A stretch of 64,000 bases of DNA, taken from assembly GCA_000469685.2 (NCBI GenBank), contig LS997563.1, forward strand, positions 9,636,940-9,700,939. Direction: 5' to 3'. This stretch comes from Haemonchus contortus. Taxonomy: Eukaryota > Nematoda > Chromadorea > Rhabditida > Trichostrongylidae. The notes beneath the pieces were generated by a model that was not told the origin of the DNA, ran no database searches, and was given only the letters and a program-made list of their open reading frames with translations. Positions 32,965-44,334 of the stretch are shown here, in pieces. The translations under genes were made by a program, and so were the position numbers. The number at the start of each line of letters is the position of its first letter. The first letter of the stretch is position 1.

Positions 32965-33666
32965 AGGCAGTGTTCACGAAAAAATTGATTCGGAGATTTG
33001 CACATGGTTTGAATTCGAAGCCCCCTCTGATGCCATTCGTGCAGGAATTAGGTCGGGCGAAACAGCTGAATAGGGCACGATAAGGCCAGGAACTTTGGGG
33101 GACGGGATGCCTCCGCCCCTCGCTAGGCTGGCTACGGGTTCGAATTTTCCTTCACCACTTTCGCACTGGAGCGAAGTTGGTGAAAAATCGATACGCAGGT
33201 TGGCAAATTGCCAGGAATGATCAGCTGGTCGACCGCCTCGTATAGGAGCTATTATTCGGCTGTTATTTCTATTATTCGCGTATCGTTTGTTTTTTTTTGT
33301 TATTAATTTTTTACGGTAGCATTCTTCAACTATTCTCGTAAGTTTATTGAAGATTTTAACATATTTTGTGTAGATTATTGCATGCAAATGTTTTTTTTTA
33401 TTTCAGAAACTCCGTTAGTTTCGATGTGTTGTCTGTATTGCGGACATTGCGTCGCGTTCGCGCATTCCCGCACAAACACTCCTTAACCGTCGTTTTTTTA
33501 ATGTGAAAGCCGTCCACTCCCCCTTTCCAGCTTTTTTTTTTTGACCTTTGTATTTCTCTTTGTTCATCGTTTTTTGTGCTTGTTTCGTTGTTATCGCTTT
33601 TTTCTAGAGGAGTCCTACCAATTCCCGTCAAAAAAGGGTACCGCAACTTTTTTGTAAACACTGCCT
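32965..33666. mobile_element. TTAA-target DNA element, 702 bp, inserted in srx-D exon 3
   Basis: The TIR AGGCAGTGTTCACGAAAAAA (left) matches the inverted right end AGGCAGTGTTTACAAAAAAG. TTAA is duplicated at 32961-32964 and 33667-33670, the signature of piggyBac-type insertion. The interior has no recognised transposase; the 137-codon minus frame shows no DDE motif. The TIR resembles that of the elements at 20833 and 25547 (AGGCACAGTTCACGATAA), so they probably belong to one superfamily. Confidence 0.85.
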
Positions 33667-35027
33667 TTAACGAACTTGTTGGTCAGATGTCCCTATTTTT
33701 TATGGAATCATGTTTTCAATGCAGTTTTGTTCTCTCGATCAACAGGTGTCTTTTGCGGTTTTGGTCGATCTCAAAACTAGTCTTTTAAAGGGCATTCTTA
33801 TAATAGTACTAATGTAGCACGCTGTTTGCAAATGGCCAGCGAACTTTATGGACACCCTAGTAATATAATAGTAGTAGAGCTTAATTATGCGATTTCAATG
33901 ACCCTACTACTTCAGGTTTGTGGCTGTCATCTATCCAACTGTCTATAGACAAGCTTTTAATGAACGAACTACAGCGGCAATGCTACTACTAACTACAACT
34001 ATTTCACTGCTTTACTTTGGTATTTACTTCGTAGGTAAGCCATGATGAAGTTTCCCCTTCGGATGGTGGGTTCACCCAGGTTTCGGTCTGTTTAGATGGA
34101 TGTAGCTTCTATTACGACCAAGCATTGGATGCATGGACTTTTGGAGTTGATTTGTGCAGCCAAAATATGGCCCTCTACATCGATATGTGCTTCAATATAG
34201 CCCTCTTCGCTACTAGTTGTGTCATCGATGTGATGGTATTCAAGCGTTTGAGGGCATCGACCAAGGTGGTGGTCCTCTTCTTTTAGAAAACAAAAATTCC
34301 GAAAGAACGGGGCTTTTTTTAGAGGATGATGACCACTTCCAGTATTCATATGGATAGGGCGAATAGATTGCGGTTGAGGAGGGAAGCTCTGTTGTTCGCT
34401 CAGGTATGTGATAACTTTTTGGATTAAGAAAGATATTCCGAAAAAAAGTAGTAGATGTTGTACTGGAAACCTTTCGAAGGCACTTGGGTGAGCTTAGACC
34501 TACTTGAGTGTGGAAATATTTTTGTTCTGAGAATTTTGCTGGTTTTTTGCAGACATATCAAAGCTTTCAGGCTATTCTCAACTCCTTTTTGTATTCGTTC
34601 ATGCTTCTGTGCTTTCATCTTATCGCTTATTTCACCACTAGCCTATTCGGTCATTTTTTCTTTAGAACTTTCGTGTGGAGTGTCGCCCATACTGTAGACG
34701 GGTGAGTGTATGGTAGTGCCACATCCAGTTTTTTGGCACTTATATGAGGCAGTTCTGGGACCTTTTCATTTATTCGATTGCAATTTTTCTGTAAGTAATG
34801 TGACTTGGATGGGATATACCTGAGTAAGGTCTTTCTGGGAAACTCAGGTACTGTTTCAATCAGAATCATAGACGGATGGTTGTTTTTTCAGACTGATCCT
34901 CATATACCTCAATCCCGAGATAAAGCGGCATCTCGTGGGTATTCGTCACTTTATCCAATTTATCAAGGATCCTGTCAGTTCCAATGCTGAAAGAGTAGGA
35001 CCAGTCTACTCTACTACAGTCAAATGA

Positions 35028-38000
35028 GACGGTACATTCAATTCGATCGGTCACACGTCAGTAGAACTGTACGAATTGATTATATATTGTGATCCTTTGG
35101 TTACAGGCAGTGGAGGATCAGCATAGCGCCTGGAAATCCCGTCGAATCTGTTCGGGATCGCCACCGTTGTAGAGCTATTGATAAATCACGAGTTTGTAAA
35201 TTCCATCTAAGAGGATGTTTAGCATCGGACTACACCCACCGGTCCACTGCCGCATCGGAGAAGGAGACTGTTAAGTCACATACTGATGTAAAACCGACTT
35301 ATTCACAGACAGTTGCTCAAGCTCTGCCCATTAACTTCAATGACACTCACCGTTACTACCGTTCGACGGTGGTGGATACGGTACAAATTCTCTTATTAGT
35401 AGTGATGGCCATGTGTCGTAGACTTCATTACGGATGTTCAGCAGAATAAATTTTTATAATACGTTATCGTTGTTTGTCAACAGCATTGTTTATTTAAAAG
35501 TCAATGAGACTTGGAAAATTACAAATTTCCCATACAATCTAACCACTACAACATAAGTTCGCATGTGGTGATAGAAGCAGCCGCACAAGCTCCTACCAGT
35601 GAAGACGTCTCCATTAGTTGTATTCTGCCAATCACGTCCCTGTGCTCGACTACTGATGATTTCCGCGTGTACAAGCCATGAACCCGGCTCTCAATATGAA
35701 TCAATCTGGATCAAAATCAGATTGAGGTCCAACGAAGTTTTCCTGAGGGGACGGAAATGCACGCACACACTTCAAAAAAACCTGTGTGGAAAATCTACCA
35801 ACCTTCAAATTTTTTCCATATCCCAAAAATGGACAAGCCAGAAGTTTGATTTTACGCTAAATAATTTCTTATTGGAGATGATGCAACCAGCAACGTATCT
35901 CACATTCCTTCAAACGGACGGCGGTTTCCCTGAGTCGATTTGCGCACTTATAGTTCAGGGGTCGAATCCGGCTCGATACCTGCCCATGACAACCAAGCCT
36001 CCCATCCCTACGAGGTCGAGAAACTGGTAGCACCTCGTTGGGAGGATAAAAGCACTAACATGTACATCCGTTGGCTTCCACAAGCCAATATATCGGCCAG
36101 ACAAGCATTCAAAACACAGCTTCCATTTCATAGGAAAGTCGAAGGCTTGGCGCGTCCTTAAAAAACGAGAGTAATTCACGATTGGACCTCTATCCCTGCC
36201 AGTTGTGTAATACGACAAAAATCTTCCAACATGCTCGCATTACTGGTCGACGATCAGTACATTACTTGCTGGGGAGAACAATTGTATTTCTAATTCTGAG
36301 TACAACTCCACTTAGAACACGTGATCACTCCCAGGTAACGGCAGGTATGTGAGATCATCTGATCTCGACGATACCTCCAGTTGCAACATAGGAGTAACCC
36401 TTGTAAGTGTCACTAGACCATGAAAGCTTTTCCTTCCTGAGCTTTTCGAATATTCTCTTAGCCTGGACCAACCAATCGTAATCCAAAAAAGAGCTGGCTG
36501 CTATCCTGGTTCCTTTCTAATCCATATGATCTGATCATCCTCTGGGTGAGAAAACATGCCTCGGTTAAGAATTACAGTAACAGCTTTGCTACTTCCTTTA
36601 GATACAGCCTGGTTCTTGTGAACGCTCCCGAATAACGTGAGTACTTTTTAGCTGATCACGCATAGATGGTAGAGCTTATTTCAGAGTTCGGCTCCCAACA
36701 ATCAATAAAGAAAACAACTTTGATGTTATGTTCATCGCAAACTTCAGTTCGGAACCAAACCAAATTTATTTTTGTTGTAGGCCTTGCAAAGAATTTCTGA
36801 GCATTGACCCAAGCTAAGTTATCCAAGTGTAGCCTTTTAACGTTTCATAGCAGGGAGTTCATATGTCTATAAGTAATACTGAGGTTTTGTAGCCTTTTGA
36901 CGTGGCAGGGAAAGAAATTGCTCCCGACAGACGGTCATGGCTCATAGTTGTCCACGATTTCTGATCAATTGAAGGATTTAAATGATTACTCACAAAATCA
37001 AAGCACAAAAAAAGTTCCCAGGAAAGTTGTGATTTTTGGGATACATTACTCAATTGAACATGATTCAAGACTAATTTGGATAAGCCCACATTTGACAATA
37101 CATCACACGAAGGCCATTCTCGTTGTCAGGTGTGGGGTTTGTGATGAAAGCTGTGCACCACTGGATGAAGTTCTTTTGAACTTGCTTGTAATGAGCAATA
37201 CAGAAGAATGACTCGATTTCAAAAATAAGTTCCTGGTAAGACTTGCACTGGAAATGTGTTACTGCCATGCAGAAAAATTTCTGGCTCAAGATCCTACCTT
37301 ATGACCACGCCAGAGAAGCATGTATGAATGTGAGTTTGCAAAGACGTCACCAGGGCCCAATACAACAAATGCTCAGACACCATCACGTTATCTTGCTCTA
37401 AATGGAAGCCTTTGAATAAAATATTTGCTCCATGCATTGCATTTTGATTCGAGCACAGATGAACCAACAAAATTCAACGTCAAGGTGAGATCCAAGAAAA
37501 ACTTGCTCAGTTTGGAAACGCTCGGGATAAGCTCTCTGACTGAAGTTCTTTTCACAGGTCGAGTATATAAGAAGACTCAAAAGCCAAATGACAAATATCA
37601 AAAGTTGGAGGTAAATATCATAGGCTGGATTGGATATTTCCGAGGAGCGGATTTCCTCTGTGTCTTTGTCAAAACGCAAAATTCTACGCCCTTCCCCCCC
37701 CCCCCCCCCCTCCCCCCTTCTCTTAGTGGTCTCTCCATAGGCAAGCAGCCAGAACCTCTTGAAACAACAGTGTGAATCAGACTAGACTTCACTATACAAA
37801 ATTCTGCTGGTAACCGAGAACCGATCCACGTCTTAAGTCTGTCTTAGCAGAGCTCTTTGACAGATTTGTATCTTGATTCCGAGATGATTGGTTTCTATGA
37901 AAGTTGTAGGGTAGCGACAAGTTGTGTCATGAACGCCTTTTGAGTCACGCCTAGGTTTCTACCTTTACCTACGAAGGTATTAACGCTGAGGTAACTAATA

Positions 38001-38296
38001 ATTCCACATTGAAGACACCCTCTTCATCATATGACTTCAAACTTCTTTCATTAATTGATGCATAAATCGCTCCTGTAGGTTCCCTAGAAGGAGCTTTCTA
38101 TGTCACTACTGCGTTAAGGTTTAAAAATCAATCCAACACTTATAACTTATCGAGAGTCAAAACCAATTTAATAAAGTACTTTTAGAGTGGCAATCAGTTA
38201 AGGTCATTTTCAAGCAATTAGCGTTCCTAACACTGATTTTGCTCCTGGATAATGTATCATCAAAGGTTCTCCAAGTGAAATGAACAACTTCAAGTG
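35028..38296. other. Spacer srx-D to srx-E
   Basis: No gene was seen. It is organised like the C-to-D spacer: post-gene block 35430-35660, SINE-like 35945-36070, block 36210-36560, block 36860-37290, pre-gene block 38000-38280. A 17-bp poly(C) tract is at 37694-37710. Confidence 0.5.
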
Positions 38297-40450
38297 ATGG
38301 AATTGGTGGAAGATTTCGCACAGCACTGGGTGATTGTCGTCCTTGAAACATTGCTCATCGGATTGGTTAGTTAAATACGAATAAGTATGTAAACACCCAA
38401 GTTAACCTAATATCCGGCTTCCAAAGCAAGACAACCAGTGAATCGGCAAAAATTGCTTCAATGAAGTTGCAGCTTATTTGCTCAAACTCTAAGCCATGCC
38501 CTTCCAGCGAGCCCTTATCTTCGATTTTGGCGACTTGTTATTATAATGAAGCTGGAGTGAATGAACTAGGATTAATTTACTGGGATCAGGTGGTACAGTG
38601 GGAGGTGGCGCACTACCACAGACTCGTGCCCGAATCTCTCATCGATACTCGCCCAGACCAACGAACGAAGCCTTCCACCTCTTCAGGGTTGGTTTATTGG
38701 TACGATACTCGCCTGAGAGATAAAAGCGACGGCTCGTACTGGCTCGGCTGGTCAGCGCAATTCAGTGCATGGACCGCATACGCATTCAGACTGCCCCTAT
38801 AACTCCTAATGAAAGTCGAACGCATGGCGTATCCCAAAGTGGGATTGATTAACAACTATTTCAGCCATCTGCTTTCGGCTTTCTATGCAACTTTGTCGCC
38901 TTTCTGATCCTTATTCGGCACCAGGCATTGCGGAATTCGTTCGGTTATCTGTCAGCATATCGGGCACTGACTAATGCTGGTGTCCTTTTGATCCTCTTGC
39001 TATGGACAACACCATGGATTTTAGTGTATGGTTATTCTCTTCCTTCGGAGTCCAAAGTGTTTTTTGAGGAGTAAACCGGCAAATTCCAGGAAAATGCCGA
39101 CATCAGCTCAACGGCTTAATCAACTTGCTGGTCAGATGACCTTATTTTTTATGGAATCATGTTTTCAATGCAGTTTCGTTATCTCCATCAATAGGTGGGT
39201 TCTGCATTCTTTCTCGCTCTCAAAAATAACCTTCTCCATAGTACATTTCTCTACTAGTAGCTATTTAGTAATAGCGCTTAATTTTGCGACGTCAGTGACC
39301 CTAATACTTCAGATTTGTGGCTGTTTTCTATCCAACTTACTATAGAAAAGCGTTTAATGAACGGACTACAGCAATAGTGCTACTGCTAACAACAAGTCTT
39401 TCCCTGATCTACTTTGATCTTTACTTCGTAGGTAAGTCGTGATGAAACTCACTCTCAGATGATGAGTTTTCCTAATTTTCAGCCGGCTCAGATGGTTGTA
39501 ACTTCTATTACGACCAAAAATCAAATGCTTGGAGATTTGGAACCGATTTATGCAGCAAGAGAATGGCCCACTACGTCGATATGTTATCCAACATGGTCCT
39601 CTTCGTTATCAGTTGTGTCATTGATGTGATAGTATTCATACGTTTACGCTCATCAACCAAGGTGGGCCTCTACTCTCAGGAACCAGAAGCTCTGAGTGAA
39701 CGGAGTTTTTCTGTTGTAGAAAATAATGACAACCTCTGGGGCTTATATGAAGAGAGCGTATAGACTGCGGTCGAGGAGGGAGACCCTGCTCTTCGCTCAG
39801 GTAAGTAACGATTTCTTGGATTATCAAAGAAAACCCGTGTGTAAACAAAAAGAACGTTGCGAAAAAAGGTGTAGATCTCTGCTAAGCTGGTTTTGACTAT
39901 GAGGGTTAAGCTTTCCATTACATAACGGTTCATATAGGCGCTATGTCAATTTTTTTTTGTTGTTGTGCAAGAATATTCCATTTTTCAGGCTATTCTCAAC
40001 ACGCTTTTGTATTCGATTATGCTTCTGTGCTTTCATCTCATTGCTCTTTTTACGTCCAACACACTAAGCCACTTTTTGTCTAGAACAATCGTGTGGAGTG
40101 TCGCCCACACTGTAGACGGGTAAGTGTATGGTAATACCACATGCAGTTATTCTTAGCAGTTTATATGAAGTAGTTCTGGGGCCTTTTCATTCCTTTTTAT
40201 CACAATTTTCCTGTAAGCAGTGTGGCCTGGATGGGATGTACCTTAGTAAAACCTCACTAAAACACTTAGGCTCTGCTTTCATCAAAATTATGATGAAGGA
40301 TTTTTACTTTTCAGGTTGATTCTCATATACCTTAATCCCGAGATTAGGAAACATATCGTGAGCATTCGTCACTTTGTCCAGCTCATCAAGGACCCCGTCA
40401 GCTCCAGCGCTGACCGTGTAGGAACGATCTTCTCTTCCACGTTCAAATGA
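38297..40450 (+). CDS. srx: srx-E: complete srx-type 7TM chemoreceptor (323 aa)
   Basis: Putative chemosensory GPCR. Exons: 38297-38365, 38865-39025, 39090-39194, 39313-39431, 39492-39661, 39720-39800, 39989-40119, 40315-40450, total 972 nt. It has GFLCNFVAFLILIRHQ (TM1), LLILLLWTTPWILV (TM2), ESCFQCSFVISINRFVAVFY (TM3), GCNFYYDQKSNAWRFG (loop 2), LLYSIMLLCFHLIALF (TM6) and YLNPEIRKHIV (C-tail). Introns are the shortest of the array, with normal GT donors. It is the most diverged of the B-E set in exon 5 (LCSKRMAHYVDMLSNM). The start is set by the 23-codon exon 1 shared by all copies. Confidence 0.88.
38585..38790. repeat. SINE-like repeat in srx-E intron 1
   Basis: GGTGGCGCACTACCACAGAC followed by CCCGAATCTCTC resembles tRNA A and B boxes. 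It is then followed by the dispersed tail also seen at 19105, 24745, 31065 and 35945 (GATACTCGCCCAGACCAAC, AGGGTTGGTTTATTGG, GATAAAAGC). Intron 1 of each of the B-E receptor copies carries one. Confidence 0.4.
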
Positions 40451-41365
40451 GCAGGTGCACTCAATTCGAATTGCCAGACAGCAGTAGCATCTCATTCCCA
40501 ACTGTCCACGACTCCTTCACTGCACGAAATGCTATGATCTTATGGTTATAGGCAGTAGAAGATCAGCGTAGGTGCCTGGAAATTCCATCGAACCTGTTCG
40601 GGACGGGTTAGTTCCCCACCGCCATAGACCCATTGATAAATCACGAGTTTGTAATCCCATCTAAGGGTGTAGTGAGACCATACTACACCCATTAGTGTCG
40701 TAGTGAAGGCAATGTTAAGTAAAACATCTTCTCAAAGAGTGCTCCGATGACAGACAGTTGCTCGAACTCTGCACGCTGCTTACTGTGACGCCCATAGCCC
40801 CGTCTACGACTATGATATGTGTGATACAGGGTCTCTTAACAGCGATACTCATTCGACGTAGACGTCATTACGGATGTTAAGCGCAATAAATGTTTATGAT
40901 ACGATATCATTGTTTATCAAAGACATTGTTTATTTAAAAGTCAATGAAACTTGGTTGCAGTTGTTCAATACAATCTAATCACGAGAACATAAGTTTGCAT
41001 GTCATGATAGAAGCAGCCGTACAAACTCCGACCAGTGAAGATGTCCCCGTTAGTGGTCGTTTGCCAATCACGTCCCTGTGCACGACCACTGATGATTTCC
41101 GCATGTACAAGCCATGTACCCGGCTTCCGATAGGAAACGATCTGAATTAAAAGGAGCATCTGAGCTACTTTGAGATTTGGTAGTAGTTACAAGGTGTTCA
41201 AAAAAGTTCTGAGCTCTGTGTCGGTGACAAAAAACGCGATATCCAAAGAGATCACTAGGAAACAAGGCCTTCAAATACACAACCAGTCATTCAACCGAGC
41301 AGGACTAGGTAGTCAGTTTTACCAAAGCTGTAGAAATGGGTGAAATGGGTTCGCTGGACACCTAC
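40451..41365. other. Spacer right of the receptor array
   Basis: It contains the post-gene block (40860-41110) common to all receptor copies, then unrelated DNA. CAAGGTGTTCAAAAAAGTTC at 41193 looks like one end of a mariner-type element, with no partner end found. This is the right boundary of the tandem duplication. Confidence 0.5.
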
Positions 41366-42353
41366 CTGGTCAAGAACATTTTTGCTGAGCGCTCCCATAT
41401 CATGAATATATGAAGCCATTGCGTTGTTGATGAACCTTGCCAGATCAGAGTCACGACATGTTGCTGCTGTTATGGCGGATATGTTGGTCACTCGATTCGT
41501 CTGCAAGGATATAAAGAAGAAGACTCTTCCGAGAAAATCACGCTATATTCGTTCATAGATGTGCATGACACATGCTCTAGAACAGAAAACAACTGAACAT
41601 CGCAAATAAACAAAGAATGGTGGGATTATAGATTACGGAGCAGAAAGTGGCAAAGTGAAAAACTAAATAATGCAGAAGTCTCTGGATCTGTTCACTATAC
41701 TCGGTCTCCTCCTTGGACTTGGGTGACACCGACTTCAACCCCGTCCCTGCCACTCCCCCTCTTCCTCCTTCCCTTAATTTTATTCCTCAATATACGTTAA
41801 ATGCCTTCGGATCTTTCAGAAAGAAATAATGTAAAGTTTTAATATGCCCTGATAAGAACTTCCCAACTTTTTCATGCCACTAAGAGGTCCCAATAAAAGG
41901 GGGGGGGGGGTCAAACAATCTGAGGGAATGGGAAGGGTTGGAGAATGATAACTTGGATAATCACGAATTTTTCTGAAAAATTGTTTCTCGAATCAAATGA
42001 AATTCTCAAATGAGATGAATCCACCTTCTAGTTGTTACATTCACTTCTTAAACTGTGTAAGGTCCCCTCTGCTCTTCCACACTGTCTGACGAGATAAGGA
42101 AACATAACATCCTCCTTCCTTACCGCCTCCCGCCTTTCCTCCCCCCCCCCCCTTCTTCCCCTTCACTTCCATTTGAGTCTGAGGAATTGAGTAATCCACC
42201 CCGTACTTGATTTTACTCCAAAACAACAAATAATACAATATAAATCACAACAATAACAAATACCTGCAAGTCTACGGCACGGATATACGATGTCGGTGTA
42301 TCGAAGGGTGCTGCACATTCAGCTAGAATGATCAGAAACCATATGATAAACAT
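41366..42353 (-). pseudogene. Secreted-protein gene fragment (two exons visible, 3' part missing)
   Basis: Exon 1 (42353 down to 42264, 30 codons) begins MFIIWFLIILAECAAPFDTP, a clear N-terminal signal peptide, and ends in CAG|GTATTT. A second exon (41500 down to 41366, 45 codons) is bounded by TTGCAG and CAG|GTAGGT, is in phase, and contains CRDSDLARFINNAMASYIHD. I do not recognise the family; a nematode ground-like-type secreted domain was considered without support. No downstream exon could be found before the receptor-array boundary at about 41160, so the gene appears cut off. Exons may be missing from the 760-bp intron, which holds G and C homopolymer runs. Confidence 0.5.
41899..41910. 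repeat. Poly(G) tract, 12 bp
   Basis: A pure G run. Poly(C) runs of 12 bp (42141-42152) and 17 bp (37694-37710) occur nearby. Confidence 0.95.
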
Positions 42354-43207
42354 TGTAGACCGCGAAATGAGGGCATTTTTCATCGAATGTTATGAATCCC
42401 GCCTCCCACTCGATGGCGCAATATGCACTTCAGCCAAGCATCTCTCCAAAGTTTACATTTGTCGGCGTCACCACAGCTCTAACAGAACGGAGAAGTCGCT
42501 GTCATACAGCCATTTACAGTTACTGGAGTCACAGATGAGTAGATTGTATTCTGGTCAATAGTCAGAAAATCGTCATACAGTGTACTCAGCTAAAAAGTAT
42601 CGCGCACTCAGAATGAACCCTACTCTAATACAGTCTTCTTCTCCTGGTAGTCGATCTTGCTAGTAATGCACGAAAATGACAACGATATTGAAGAAGTGCT
42701 CATTTGAAAAGAGGAAAGCTTCCCGAAATGAAAGCCAAGTTTGTGGAATCCGAATCCAACACGCTGCCAATTGCCAAAGTCCCTGAACAACAGGTGTTGT
42801 TTCTGATATTGTCCCTGATAACACAGATCAGTGAAAGTCGCTGGCTTCAAAGAGGCATATAAGACTTTTGACTCTCCTACACCCTATAAGAGCCACGGCA
42901 TTCTCATTCTGAAGACATCCGCCTTCGAGTCAGAAGTCAACATTTTCCTAATTATACACCGTGTAATTCGGACCTGTCGAGGAAACCAGTCCTTTTCGTC
43001 TGCCGCTATTGAACTGATAGAACACCTCTTTTAATTGATTACTGAAACCAGTCTAAACCACGCTTTTCCACTGGCGACAGCCGAGTTATAGCGAATTCAA
43101 CAGTGCTCAACTCAAAGTGCACCCAGGAAAGGTGTTTCACAGTCGCGACGTGGTTCCTACTTTTGAGTCGTAATGAGTGTGTTCGACTTCAGTTTTACAG
43201 GTAAAGA
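42354..43207. other. Intergenic, nothing recognised
   Basis: Short open frames on both strands lack splice support or recognisable motifs. This is the region between a leftward secreted-protein gene start and the 3' end of the leftward Nanos-type gene. Confidence 0.4.
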
Positions 43208-43335
43208 TTTATTTGAATAATTTCATGCATATTATTATTACTATGATTATAAATGGTATGTACAAGATTAATAGTTATTTTACAGTATAATACATGGTAT
43301 TAGTGCATATGGTACAAGGTTACTGTAAAACAGTT
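43208..43335 (-). promoter_or_regulatory. 3' UTR of the Nanos-type gene with PUF-like motifs
   Basis: On the minus strand after the TAG stop (43338-43336), TGTAAAATA (43284-43276) fits the FBF-type pattern UGURNNAUA. TGTACATA (43264-43257) fits the Pumilio pattern UGUANAUA. AATAAA follows at 43213-43208. The motif matches are seen directly; PUF regulation is inference, since AT-rich UTRs can contain such octamers by chance. Confidence 0.45.
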
Positions 43336-44301
43336 CTACACCAACATATGAGGACTGCAACCATTTGTGATAGCAATACGTCTCATTGTCCGTTCAGCTT
43401 GACGCACGTCCATTTTCAGGCGATGCTCCTCTTTCAGCTCTAATTTGATCTTCTGTTGAGATGGGCAGTGCCTAAATTCAAGGAGTTTAAATGAAGGACA
43501 CCCCCGCTGATGGATTCCTCGCCCATCGGTTTTACGGAATCGTAAACTATGGGAGGTAAGGAGTGAAGCAAAGGTAGTATCGTAAGAAACATACATCAAG
43601 GTGTGGTTATCAAAACCATCAGCTCCACAGAGAGTGCACGGCTTCAACGCGAACAGTTCTGGGCACGATGTCTTTAAATGCCCACATGACGGCTTGCCCA
43701 CACTTCTACAGTAGGCACAATCCTGAAACACCAGTTTTGTAGGACCAATTCAAATGGAAGCACATCATAAACCGGCTGAACCCATACCGCTCCAGTGTAA
43801 GACCCGCTACCGGTAGCTTTCTCGCCGCTTTTCGGTAGAACACCAGGCTTTGGAGTTTGAGTTGCTGATTTTGTACTACGGAACGTTCCCATCGGAGGCC
43901 AACTCTTCTGGACCTGCAAAAAATTAACATGATAGATTCATACTCCTAAAGAGAGATGAGCCTACGGATAAATCTTTCTAGTCTTATTCAAGAGATTAAA
44001 CACTAGGTGAGGAACAGAATTCGGAAAAAAATGCCATATAACTGCATCAGCTACTTCCATTCCGACATCAAAGGTAATTCAACTTTGGTCATACTCACAC
44101 AGACACTAGATGGTCCCAAATGATGACCAATGATTTGAAAGGCGAAAAATGAGAGGCAAAAGGACCAAGAAAATGAGAGGAAGAAATGAAGGAAGAGAGG
44201 TAGATTGAAAGTGTTAAAGGTATTACCTTCAAAACGCGAGGACCACCATCAGAACGACATTGGAAGCTTGTTGCCTGAGCTCGAACAGGATTGGATAATT
44301 C
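43336..44301 (-). CDS. nos: Nanos-type CCHC zinc-finger protein (5' end unresolved)
   Basis: Predicted germline RNA regulator of the Nanos family, which acts with PUF proteins on mRNA 3' UTRs. Four minus-strand exons: 44301-44227, 43913-43788, 43722-43595, 43471-43336, joined in phase with standard GT/AG sites, giving about 155 codons. The second finger CTLCGADGFDNHTLMHCP matches the Nanos signature C-x2-C-G-A-x-G-x3-H-T-x3-C-P, and CPELFALKPC gives the preceding Cys. The first finger is CAYCRSVGKPSCGHLKTSC, i.e. C-x2-C-x9-H-x4-C, shorter than the usual C-x2-C-x12-H-x10-C. The C-terminus is basic and helical (MDVRQAERTMRRIAI). The last Cys is created across the 43595/43471 splice. The initiator exon upstream of 44301 was not found. 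Confidence 0.72.
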
Positions 44302-44334
44302 CTGAAAAAATAATTTCTGGATGAGAAAAGCCAC

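Larger units (their letters stand above)
30560..35027 (+). pseudogene. srx: srx-D: srx-type chemoreceptor broken by a TTAA element in exon 3
   Basis: Close paralogue of srx-B, C and E. Exons: 30560-30628, 32711-32871, 32935-32964 plus 33671-33745 (exon 3 split), 33916-34034, 34096-34265, 34323-34403, 34571-34701, 34892-35027. Every exon has the family length and phase and is free of stops. The only lesion seen is a 702-bp element (32965-33666) with TTAA on both sides inside exon 3. Read through, the frame meets a TAG about 110 nt into the element. The two exon-3 pieces (30 and 75 nt) sum to the family's 105 nt, so the insertion is clean and looks recent. Intron 1 holds a mariner relic. It is possibly silent, or active in individuals lacking the insertion. 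Confidence 0.85.

Noticed and set aside
32974..33387. 137-codon minus-strand frame in the 702-bp TTAA element
   Set aside because: No transposase motif. It probably reflects chance openness within a non-autonomous element.
32965..33666. The exon-3 insertion acting as a removable intron
   Set aside because: No good donor at the left edge paired with an acceptor at the right edge would restore the exon. The ends are TIR plus TTAA, not splice consensus.
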